From CAXBCP01 sp047638395 (GTDB taxonomy: Bacteria; Pseudomonadota; Alphaproteobacteria; MPNO01; UBA830): a stretch of 64,000 nt of DNA. Below, piece after piece: positions 1 to 8,544 of this stretch. The stretch spans positions 62,001 to 126,000 of the forward strand of contig JBLIMV010000008.1 in assembly GCA_047638395.1 (NCBI GenBank). The letters run 5' to 3'. Position 1 is the first letter of the stretch. Each line of letters begins with the position of its first letter. Below the pieces are notes generated by a model that saw only the letters and a list, made by a program, of their open reading frames with translations, did not search any database and was not told the origin of the DNA. The position numbers and the translations under genes were made by a program.

Positions 1-306
1 TGCCTTGTCGCCGGGCTCCAGTACGGTGAATGCGGATAAGAGGTTTTCGGTTGTCCGCGTGGCGCCGTCGAATGCCGGATGCGCCATGATAAGCGCCCGG
101 CGCTCGGCGTCTTCCATCGCGATCTCTGTCGCGGCGCGCGCGGTATAGGGCTCGATATCTTTCCAACGCCAGACGAAAGACGGATCGTTCGCGGCGGGCG
201 TGATCGGGGTGATTTTTTTATAGCGGTCCCACAGGGGGTGAATATCGGCGGCTTCAAGATCCGCGATCAGCCCTGCATCCGCGCGTGGCGCTGTATCTTC
301 CATCAT
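1..306 (-). CDS. Gentisate 1,2-dioxygenase-like cupin, N-terminal part (cut by window edge)
   Basis: The first ~101 residues of a protein that runs off the left edge. The visible part carries the N-terminal pattern of gentisate 1,2-dioxygenases: HPLWDRY, then a WRWKDIEPY segment, then AERRALIMAHP, then a TTENLLSAF..LEPGDKA segment, just before the point where the His-rich cupin motif would start. Gentisate dioxygenases are cytosolic Fe(II) bicupins that open gentisate to maleylpyruvate. Two adjacent ATG codons (301-303 and 304-306) are possible starts; a short AGG lies upstream. It follows the ABC binding-protein gene by about 70 bases on the same strand, so it is probably the end of that operon. 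The catalytic histidines are outside the window, so a salicylate or 1-hydroxy-2-naphthoate dioxygenase of the same family is not excluded. Confidence 0.7.
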   Translation of the reverse strand, partial: MMEDTAPRADAGLIADLEAADIHPLWDRYKKITPITPAANDPSFVWRWKDIEPYTARAATEIAMEDAERRALIMAHPAFDGATRTTENLLSAFTVLEPGDKA

Positions 307-336
307 CTACCTGTCGGCTGCGTCGGGGCGATGCAC

Positions 337-365
337 CCCGGGCGATGCGCGATGCACCGCCCGGG
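337..365 (-). other. Intercistronic hairpin after the binding-protein gene
   Basis: A perfect 8-base inverted repeat, CCCGGGCG at 337-344 and CGCCCGGG at 358-365, with a 13-base loop. It sits between the stop of the ABC binding-protein gene and the cupin dioxygenase start. There is no T-run after it in the minus direction, so it is not a typical intrinsic terminator. Structures at this place in other binding-protein operons stabilise the upstream mRNA; that role is inferred here. Confidence 0.5.
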
Positions 366-377
366 ATCACAATCGTT

Positions 378-1301
378 CTATTTTTTCTTTTTTGGCAGCA
401 GCTTGTCGACATTCGAGCTGTCGACCAGCAGGTGCCGCACGAAGACCTTCTTGTCGAAAGCTTTGCCTTTAAGCTGAGCGTCCATCGTGTTCATGCCGAG
501 ATTACCCCAGGCCACCGGGTTGAGGGCGACCGTCAGGCCCATCGTGCCGCGTTTGACCGCGAAACGCGCCGGCGGAATACCGTTCATACCGGTCACGACG
601 ACCTTGCCCTTAAGGCCCGAAGCGACAACAGCCTGCGCCGCGCCGAGGCCGATTTCGTCATTGGCGCCGTAGATGGCCTTCAGGTTCGGATGCGCCACCA
701 GCGCGTCTTCACCGAACTTCAAACCGTTTTCACGGGTCAGCAACATTTCATGGCGAAACACGATCTTGATGCCGGGATGCTTCGCCATTTCGGCGGTATA
801 GCCCTTGGCGAGATTGATAAACGCCTGCGCCCCTGCCGGTCCTGCCAGGACGGCGACGTCACCCTTGCCGCCGATCTTTTTGACGGTCCAGGCTGCGATC
901 TCTCCGCCGACCTTGATCTCGTCAATCGCGATATGAAGAAGCTGGTCTTTGCAGGCAGATCCGCGCGCAATCGACATCATCGGGATGCCCGCTTTCTTCG
1001 CCTTGCTATAGGCCGAGCACAACGCCCTGGCATCAATCGGCGAGATCAGAATTCCGTCGACCTTCTGCGCAATCAGATCGTTTATGCCGTTGAGCTGCTT
1101 GGCGATATCTTCCTCGGCATTAACAACCGACACCGTGTGGCCCAACGCTTCCGCACGTTTCTTCATGCCTTTGAGCATGGCGATATAGAAAGGATTGGTA
1201 TCGGACGAGAGTGCGACACCAATATTGGCAGCTTTCGCGCCGACCGATCCAAGTCCCATTGCAACCGCCGCTGCGGCCGCCGTCATCATAAGTCGTTTCA
1301 T
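378..1301 (-). CDS. Sugar-type ABC transporter substrate-binding protein (RbsB-like)
   Basis: A 307-residue periplasmic binding protein of the ribose/galactose type (peripla_BP_4 fold). The start at 1301 is chosen over an upstream in-frame codon at 1340 because AGGGAGAA lies just before it and it gives a clean signal peptide: MKRLMMT, then an alanine-rich core ending GAKA|AN near residue 25. The mature protein opens with IGVALSSDTNPFYIAMLKG, the first strand and ligand loop of this fold, and contains QKVDGILISPID and the GANDEIGLGAAQAV hinge-region motif. It is the third transporter gene in the run ATPase, permease, binding protein. The neighbours are ring-cleavage enzymes, so the ligand may not be a free sugar. 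Confidence 0.88.
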   Translation of the reverse strand: MKRLMMTAAAAAVAMGLGSVGAKAANIGVALSSDTNPFYIAMLKGMKKRAEALGHTVSVVNAEEDIAKQLNGINDLIAQKVDGILISPIDARALCSAYSKAKKAGIPMMSIARGSACKDQLLHIAIDEIKVGGEIAAWTVKKIGGKGDVAVLAGPAGAQAFINLAKGYTAEMAKHPGIKIVFRHEMLLTRENGLKFGEDALVAHPNLKAIYGANDEIGLGAAQAVVASGLKGKVVVTGMNGIPPARFAVKRGTMGLTVALNPVAWGNLGMNTMDAQLKGKAFDKKVFVRHLLVDSSNVDKLLPKKKK

Positions 1302-1362
1302 CGTTCTGTTCTCCCTGTTGGGTTTTTGAAAGTTTATCACGCGTTCGTGAAAGCGCTACCGG

Positions 1363-2322
1363 TTACCGGTGGCGCAATCGATCAGCTGCGGCCGCGGCGA
1401 CGATAACGACGCCGACGGCAACCTGCTGCCAGTAGGAATGGACATTCGCGAGGTTCAGCGCGTTGGCAAGTACCACCATGATGAACACGCCGACGACGGT
1501 CTTGTAGAGCTTGCCTTCGCCCCCGAACAACGACGCGCCGCCGAGCACGACTGCCGCAATGGCTGTCAGCTCATAGAATATACCGGCCGTCGGTTGGCCC
1601 GATTGCAGACGCGATGCCAGCATCACGCCACCGACACCGGCGAGCGTACCGCACCAGACATAGGCGGACGTGCGCACTTTAACGACATTGATCCCGGCGA
1701 GGTACGCGGCCTCTGTATTGCCGCCGGTCGCGAAAATGCGAATACCATAGGCGGTGCGATGCAACAGCCAGTGGAAGACGAAGAAAACGATAATGGGAAA
1801 GAGCACCAGAAACGGGATACCGAACACGCGCTCTGTCGCGAAATTCAGGAACGGTTCGGGCAGTCCCTCGTCACCCACGATGGGTCGGCCGCCGGTAATC
1901 AGAAAGGTTGCCCCCCGGAACATCACCATGGTGCCGAGGGTCGCAATAAACGGATTTACGTCAAGTTTCGTGACGATCAGACCGTTGATAAGACCGACCG
2001 CCGCGCCCACTGCAACGCCCGCGACAACACCGGCCACGATGCCGTATTCGAGCATGACCATTGCACAGATACAGCCTGACAACGCCGCCACGGACCCAAC
2101 CGACAGATCGAACCCGCCGCAAACGATCACGTATGTCATCCCGATGGCGATGACCGTGATGACGGCCCCCTGCATCAGCACGTTGTTTATATTGATCGGC
2201 GACAGAAACCTGTTCGAGACCAGCGCTGCGACAATGCAAAGAAGGATCAGCGCGATGAGCGGCATCTGGTTCCAGAGGAATTCCTTGATGCGGGCATTAT
2301 TGTTTGTCGGATCGGCTTGCAT
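1363..2322 (-). CDS. Sugar-type ABC transporter permease (RbsC-like)
   Basis: A hydrophobic protein of about 319 residues with roughly eight to ten membrane segments, typical of the BPD_transp_2 family that pairs with RbsA-type ATPases in the inner membrane. Visible family features are FLSPININNVLMQGAVI, the FDLSVGSVAAL motif, NGLIVTKLDVNPFIATLGT and a conserved VLGGASLFGGEG loop near the C-terminus. The reading frame opens at 2343, overlapping the ATPase gene, but the ATG at 2322, 11 bases after the ATPase stop, gives a more usual start (MQADPT). Same strand and tight spacing with the ATPase and binding-protein genes indicate one transcript. Confidence 0.87.
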   Translation of the reverse strand: MQADPTNNNARIKEFLWNQMPLIALILLCIVAALVSNRFLSPININNVLMQGAVITVIAIGMTYVIVCGGFDLSVGSVAALSGCICAMVMLEYGIVAGVVAGVAVGAAVGLINGLIVTKLDVNPFIATLGTMVMFRGATFLITGGRPIVGDEGLPEPFLNFATERVFGIPFLVLFPIIVFFVFHWLLHRTAYGIRIFATGGNTEAAYLAGINVVKVRTSAYVWCGTLAGVGGVMLASRLQSGQPTAGIFYELTAIAAVVLGGASLFGGEGKLYKTVVGVFIMVVLANALNLANVHSYWQQVAVGVVIVAAAAADRLRHR

Positions 2323-2332
2323 GCGTTGTCTC

Positions 2333-3777
<1,445 letters not shown>

Positions 3778-3781
<4 letters not shown>

Positions 3782-4608
3782 TGCGCGGCCATCCAGTCCA
3801 GCGCGCGCGACACCCAGGGGCCGTCCGGTTCGCCACCGGCGAGACTGGCACCAAAATGATCGCGGCCGTCGAACACGATCTTTGCGACATCGCAGCCATC
3901 CCTGGCCAAGGCTGTTTCGATCGTATCGGCCTGGTCTCTCAGATGCGGGAAATCTTCCGTACCGTATGCAAGCAGAAAGGGCGGCGCATCGGCCGTCACG
4001 TAGCTCAGCGGGCTGGCGCGACGGTCTGTCTCGGCGTTCTCGGCGCCAAGAAATCTGGGCCGCATTGACAACCCCGATCCTTCACCGAATTGATATACGC
4101 CGGATATCGGCAAGCATCCCCGGACAGCCGTTGCAGGCAGACCTCTACTCTCCTGCCAGTCAGTGGTCAGCGCGAGCAGCGCGGTGTAATGGCCGCCGGC
4201 GCTGTGACCACCGATATAAAGTCGGTCCGGATTGCCGCCATGTTCGGAAATGTTCCTGTGAACCCAGGCAATGCCGTCAGCGACATCTTCCAGCCCCGTC
4301 GGAAACATGTTCTGCGGCGCGAGGCGGTAGCCAATGGAACAGAAGGTAACACCTGCCGATGTATAGGCGGGTGCCATGAAGTTCATATGTTCCTTGTAGC
4401 CCGACGTCCAACCGCCGCCATGAACGAAGGCAAACACTCTTCCGTTCGGATTAGGCGCCGCGTGAATGGCAATCGACTGGTAGGGATCGTCGCCGTAACG
4501 CACCTCCACCGTGGGCTCGACGCCTGCACCGCGGCGCATGACCTCCTCGGCATAGGGCAGGGCAAAGGCCGAAAACGGCTCCTGCGGCGGATAGTCTTTG
4601 ATCCGCAC
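3778..4608 (-). CDS. Alpha/beta hydrolase of the kynurenine formamidase / BD-FAE type
   Basis: A 276-residue cytosolic hydrolase. It has the oxyanion-hole motif HGGGW at 63-67 and the nucleophile elbow GHSAGG at 134-139 (Ser136). Asp and His of the triad are probably in GTEDFPHLRD near 220 and GRDHF near 250. The family cleaves esters or formamides. It begins with GTG only 2 bases after the stop of the nicX-like gene, and in nicotinate catabolism the step after NicX is deformylation of N-formylmaleamate by an alpha/beta hydrolase (NicD). This protein has the HGGGW type of oxyanion hole rather than the NicD type, so an analogous deformylase role is only an inference. It resembles the second hydrolase of this window at 41360-42232. 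Confidence 0.8.
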
Positions 4609-4610
4609 GA

Positions 4611-5675
4611 TCAGCGCGCGACGCGTTCGACGATCATCTTCTCGTCCACGAGGCGGCCGTTATCGATAATCATGTCGTTGTCCAGGGTCACCGTGCAATC
4701 GCGCATCGGGACGTCATAGTGCCCCTTGGTCGTCCGTTTGCCACCGCCCTGGTTGTTCGGGCCCGTGGAGAATAGAAAATTCCCGGGAAAGGTGCGCGAC
4801 GCGGCGTAGGTCCGATCCGGGTCATCGCCGTACAGCGCGAGCGCATCCCAGCGGGCCTGCGGGTTCAAGCCCCAGCCGAGATGAGAGAGGTAATGCCCGT
4901 CGAGATCATCCGGCGTCGCCTTGTTATCTTCCAGCCAGTGTTCCATCAGCTTCGCATCCATGCCGCCACTGATCTTTTTGATGTAGCCATCGTCGATCTC
5001 CAGATGGATCGCATCCTGAACGTAGCGGTTATAAGGCAGGATCACCAGATCGCCGGGCTGGATTACAACGGTGCCGCTCGCCGAGCCTTCGTTGGGGAAC
5101 GTGTGGACATGCCCCCCACCCCAGTGATCGAAGCGGCGCGGCTCATCCGCAAAACCATACTGGATCATCGTCGGATATTCGCCGCAATCATAGGTGAGGT
5201 CGGTCCCCGCATCGCTCGTCACGCGCACCGTCTTGGTCTGTTCGAGGCGTTGCCCGGCATGGATAACCGCTTCGCGCAATCCGGGCGGCGCCATCAATTG
5301 TTCAAGATCGTCCGGCGCATCGATAATCATCAGCACCCGCGTGCCGGCATCGCGCACCGTTTTCATCCACTTGGTGAAGAGCGGCACATGGAGGCACACC
5401 AGCATATCCGCGGCGGCAAGAACATCGACCGTGCCCTTACACGCGCCGATCGTCTCGACCCCGACCTTGGTCCAGGACGGGCTTGAATTCACACAGAGCT
5501 CATACGTGTCTGCACCAAGTTCTGATGCCGCAGCGAACGCAGCCTGCACGTATTCCCGCCGCGAGGTCAGATCCGACAGCAGCGCTATCGTCTCCCCTTC
5601 CTTCACGTTACAGAGCTCGAACTGTTTGCGGAAAAGCGTGCCGAGTTTGGCCGGGTTGATTTCCTGAATGCGCAT
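4611..5675 (-). CDS. 2,5-dihydroxypyridine 5,6-dioxygenase-like ring-cleavage enzyme (NicX-like)
   Basis: A 354-residue protein. In NicX the fold is related to M29 aminopeptidases and a non-haem iron opens the pyridine ring of 2,5-dihydroxypyridine to N-formylmaleamate. Segments recognised as NicX-like are YGFADEPRRFDHW, TFPNEGSASGTVVI, YLSHLGWGLNPQARWDAL, NFLFSTGPN and GGGKRTTKGHYDVPMRDC. With the start at 5675, the candidate iron ligands are His265, His319 and Asp321; from memory, Pseudomonas putida NicX uses His265, His318 and Asp320. The start at 5675 is preferred over an upstream TTG because GGAG stands 7 bases before it. It is the first gene of a probable operon with the hydrolase and ABC transporter and is divergent from a TetR gene. 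The exact ring substrate is uncertain. Confidence 0.78.
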   Translation of the reverse strand: MRIQEINPAKLGTLFRKQFELCNVKEGETIALLSDLTSRREYVQAAFAAASELGADTYELCVNSSPSWTKVGVETIGACKGTVDVLAAADMLVCLHVPLFTKWMKTVRDAGTRVLMIIDAPDDLEQLMAPPGLREAVIHAGQRLEQTKTVRVTSDAGTDLTYDCGEYPTMIQYGFADEPRRFDHWGGGHVHTFPNEGSASGTVVIQPGDLVILPYNRYVQDAIHLEIDDGYIKKISGGMDAKLMEHWLEDNKATPDDLDGHYLSHLGWGLNPQARWDALALYGDDPDRTYAASRTFPGNFLFSTGPNNQGGGKRTTKGHYDVPMRDCTVTLDNDMIIDNGRLVDEKMIVERVAR

Positions 5676-5732
5676 GGTTGGCTCCGTTTCCAGCAATCCT
5701 GAAAGTGGTCACAGGATTAATTTCCAATACCG

Positions 5733-5745
5733 AATGATATTCATT
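5733..5745. promoter_or_regulatory. Candidate operator between nicX-like operon and TetR gene
   Basis: A 13-base palindrome, AATGA-TAT-TCATT, in the 109-base divergent gap. TetR-family proteins bind short palindromes in such gaps and often control both genes. Binding has not been shown; the assignment rests on position and symmetry. Confidence 0.45.
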
Positions 5746-5784
5746 ATTCTGACTGCCCTACCCTGAGTCAAGAAAGCAAGAAAT

Positions 5785-6357
5785 TTGCAGGTAAAGAAAA
5801 CAGAGGTGCGCGACGCTATTCTCGACAGCGCCTTCGCCCTTTTCAGCGAGCAGGGCTATGCCCAGACAACGCAGGCGCAGATTGCGAAACGCGCGGGCGT
5901 GGCCGCGTCCAGCCTGTACGTCTATTTCGATTCCAAGCTCGACATTCTGTTTGCCGTCTACCGGCCATGGCTGATGAAGCGGTTCGACGAGCTGGAATCA
6001 CGGATGACGGGAATCGCCGCGCCCAGGAAACGGCTTGAAACAATCCTCTATGCAATCTGGCGTGACATCCCGAGTGAAGATAACGGCTTCGTCAATAACC
6101 TGATGCAGGCAATTTCCAACCTCGGCCCCAAGGACACTTACTCACGAGACCTGCTCGACGATTGCGAAACCCGGATTTCCACCATGATTGCCGACTGCAT
6201 CCCGGAAGAACGCGCCCATCTGGTCGATCACCGCAACCTGTTTGCGCATATCCTGTTCATGGCGCAGGACGGCTTCGCCATCAGCTACAAGATCAACGGC
6301 CCGTCCAAGCGCATGGATGCAATGGTCGCCGCTATGTGTGATCTGTTGCTGGACTAA
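5785..6357 (+). CDS. TetR/AcrR family transcriptional regulator
   Basis: A 190-residue regulator. The N-terminal helix-turn-helix is clear: AILDSAFALFSEQGY, then AQIAKRAGVAASSLYVYFDSK at about 32-52. The C-terminal ligand-binding domain is unassigned. The start is a TTG at 5785 preceded by an AGAAAGCAAG purine stretch; an in-frame stop at 5764 excludes anything longer, and a GTG at 5806 would be too short for the first helix. It is divergent from the nicX-like operon across a gap holding a 13-base palindrome, so it probably controls that operon in response to a pathway intermediate. Confidence 0.9.
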   Translation: MQVKKTEVRDAILDSAFALFSEQGYAQTTQAQIAKRAGVAASSLYVYFDSKLDILFAVYRPWLMKRFDELESRMTGIAAPRKRLETILYAIWRDIPSEDNGFVNNLMQAISNLGPKDTYSRDLLDDCETRISTMIADCIPEERAHLVDHRNLFAHILFMAQDGFAISYKINGPSKRMDAMVAAMCDLLLD

Positions 6358-6375
6358 CCGCTTCCGGGGCTGGGA

Positions 6376-7590
6376 TTACTTTCCTTTGGTATCCAGCCCG
6401 AACAGCTTTGCCGCGTTGTGTCCAAGAATGTTCCGCTTTGCCGTCTCATCGATAAACGGCAGGTCGGTGATCACGGTGGGGAGATCGAAATCCCAATGAG
6501 GCCAGTCAGACGCATATAAAAGCTGCGACGGTGCCTTGATCGCATCGAAGGTTGCTTCCAGCATCTTCATGTTGGTCTGTTCCATCGGCTGACATGTGAA
6601 GAACATCTCAGCGATATATTCGCTGGGCAGGCGTTTGAGGTTGGGCGCCTCCGACGAGCGCATCAGATATTCGCTATCGAGGCGCTGCTGCATAAACGGC
6701 AGCCACGAAAGACCGGATTCGATCCAGATCACCGGCAGTTTGGGAAAGCGCTCCGGCAGACCGTTGATCACCCAGTTGGTCATGTGAACGATATTGCACA
6801 GCACGAACGATATGGCGTGCATTGAGATAAACCGGTTGAGCTGCCCCATATAGCCGCTATCCGGCCATTGCGGCCCGGCATGGAAACCGAGCGGCTTGCC
6901 GGTTTCCTCGAGCATGCGGTAGAGCCGCATATACTGGTTGTGATGCACCGGCTTGTAGCGCACCGACGTGATCATGAAACCCGCGACCTTTGGATGATCG
7001 GCATATTGTTCAACAATACGTTCGCAGGCGCTCGGCTCCGAGAACGGCAGATAGAGCATCGAATAGATGCCGTCATCCGTGCACAGCACGTTGTCGACGA
7101 GCCATTTGTTATACCCCTCGGCCAGGCCGACTTCGACCTCGACTTCAGGATGCATGCCGAGAGACAGCAACGGCGTCGGAAATGTAATCTGATAATCCAC
7201 TGCCAGGCATTCCATAGCGCGGCGGATCAGCACCACATCCCGGTGGGCCCCGTCGTCGGCCTCGGCGACTTCCTCAAGTCCCTGGTCGTGGCTCACCCGC
7301 CCGCCGACACCCTGGTTCGGCGGAAACCCGGACGACGTCATAATCCCCGGGTGAACCTGCCCGTTTCGCACGAAACTGTTCGCGATATCCCGGATTACGT
7401 CATTGGGAATTTCTGCGACGATTTCAGACCAGGACTGGTTCTCGAAATGATGGGCGTCGACGTCAACGATCAGCCAGTCGTTTAACCCGCGTTCCTCAAC
7501 TGCGCGCTTCGCCCGCGCGAGCGTGTCGCGGGTGTCAGATGCCTTACCCAGTTGATTGAGTTCCCGGGGCTGTTCGATTCCGCTATCCAT
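6376..7590 (-). CDS. Amidohydrolase 2 family protein (ACMSD / 5-carboxyvanillate decarboxylase type)
   Basis: A 404-residue TIM-barrel metal enzyme. The first metal motif is in VDVDAHHFEN near residue 45; others are GFHAGPQWPD near 240, the WIESGLSWLPFMQQRLD segment, and the final metal-binding Asp in YASDWPHWDFD near 370. Members of this family (PF04909) decarboxylate or hydrolyse aromatic acids. A strong GGAGGAAAAT precedes the ATG. It is followed 14 bases after by nothing of its own kind but is itself 14 bases downstream of a universal stress protein gene on the same strand, and it converges with the TetR gene. In this setting a decarboxylase of an aromatic or pyridine carboxylate is plausible, but hydrolase activity is equally possible. 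Confidence 0.82.
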   Translation of the reverse strand: MDSGIEQPRELNQLGKASDTRDTLARAKRAVEERGLNDWLIVDVDAHHFENQSWSEIVAEIPNDVIRDIANSFVRNGQVHPGIMTSSGFPPNQGVGGRVSHDQGLEEVAEADDGAHRDVVLIRRAMECLAVDYQITFPTPLLSLGMHPEVEVEVGLAEGYNKWLVDNVLCTDDGIYSMLYLPFSEPSACERIVEQYADHPKVAGFMITSVRYKPVHHNQYMRLYRMLEETGKPLGFHAGPQWPDSGYMGQLNRFISMHAISFVLCNIVHMTNWVINGLPERFPKLPVIWIESGLSWLPFMQQRLDSEYLMRSSEAPNLKRLPSEYIAEMFFTCQPMEQTNMKMLEATFDAIKAPSQLLYASDWPHWDFDLPTVITDLPFIDETAKRNILGHNAAKLFGLDTKGK

Positions 7591-7604
7591 ATTTTCCTCC
7601 TGAG

Positions 7605-8471
7605 TCAGTGGGCCATCAGAACCGGCAGATCCGCGTTCTGCAGTACATAACGGGTTACACCGCCGAGGATCAGTTCGCGCAGGCGGCTATGAGAATAGGC
7701 TCCCATCACCAGCAGGTCCGCACTTACGCGCTCGGCTTCTTCCAGCAAGACCTCGCCGACCAGCCGGTGGTCTGGCGGTATTTCCACCACCTCAGCCTGC
7801 ACTTCGTGCCAGGAAAGATATTTCGCCATCTCCTGCGGAGACGGTCCGGTTTTTGCACCTGTCGTCACCGTCACGATTGTCACCGAACGGGACATCAGGA
7901 GTAGCGGCAGCGCGGCGGATATCGACCTTGCAGAACTCGCGCTCCGGTTCCAGCCGATTACGACTGCTTCACCGATCGATCTGGGTGATTTCGGCGGCGC
8001 GATCAGAACCGGACGGCCTGTGCGGAACAATGCCGCCTCCGCCGAAAGTTCGGCGACCGTCGTCTGGTCGCGCGCGGGCCTGCCGACGACAACCATGTCG
8101 TAGGCGCCACCGCGCATGGCAACGATCTCTGACGCGAGACCGGGTACGACTTCCCACGATGCCGACGGTAATTCCGCCGGCAGGGCCAGTTCCCGGTAAT
8201 CGATGTTTCGTTCCTCCAGCATCTCGTCGAAGCGCTGGCGGGCTATTTTCTGCTTTTCATCCCTGCCGTGCTCGTATTCCTGTTTGATCTGGACCTGCAC
8301 GGATTCGAACAGTCCCATCGCCCCGGCCGGGATCACATCGCTGACGTCGCCAGTGACGAACATACAATCCGCATGCCCGCCAAATTCCTGGGTGAGAACC
8401 AGCGCCGTGCCGATTGCCCCCTCATCGCGGTCTATATCGCCTACCGGTACGAGCATGTTTTTGATCGTCAT
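7605..8471 (-). CDS. Universal stress protein with two Usp domains
   Basis: A 288-residue tandem UspA protein. Domain 1 covers about 1-145 (MLVPVGDIDRDEGAIGTAL at the start, MVVVGRPARDQ near its end). Domain 2 covers about 150-288 and ends with the nucleotide-binding pattern of Usp proteins: MGAYSHSRLRELILGGVTRYVL. The ATG is preceded by AGGAGG. It lies 14 bases upstream of the amidohydrolase gene and about 73 bases downstream of the molybdenum hydroxylase gene on the same strand, so the three may be co-transcribed. Tandem Usp proteins are common in such metabolic operons; no specific role can be read from the sequence. Confidence 0.9.
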   Translation of the reverse strand: MTIKNMLVPVGDIDRDEGAIGTALVLTQEFGGHADCMFVTGDVSDVIPAGAMGLFESVQVQIKQEYEHGRDEKQKIARQRFDEMLEERNIDYRELALPAELPSASWEVVPGLASEIVAMRGGAYDMVVVGRPARDQTTVAELSAEAALFRTGRPVLIAPPKSPRSIGEAVVIGWNRSASSARSISAALPLLLMSRSVTIVTVTTGAKTGPSPQEMAKYLSWHEVQAEVVEIPPDHRLVGEVLLEEAERVSADLLVMGAYSHSRLRELILGGVTRYVLQNADLPVLMAH

Positions 8472-8544
8472 CGCTTTCCTCCTCTTCGACCAAAGTCCAG
8501 CCGTGACAGAAAGTGTAGCGCAAAAAAGCGAAGACGAAAGTGGT

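Noticed and set aside
79..477. Plus-strand open frame across the left-edge gene
   Set aside because: It is antisense to the gentisate-dioxygenase-like gene and its residues have no family pattern.
285..1406. Long plus-strand frame of 373 codons
   Set aside because: It is the antisense shadow of the ABC binding-protein gene, which has a signal peptide and family motifs on the minus strand.
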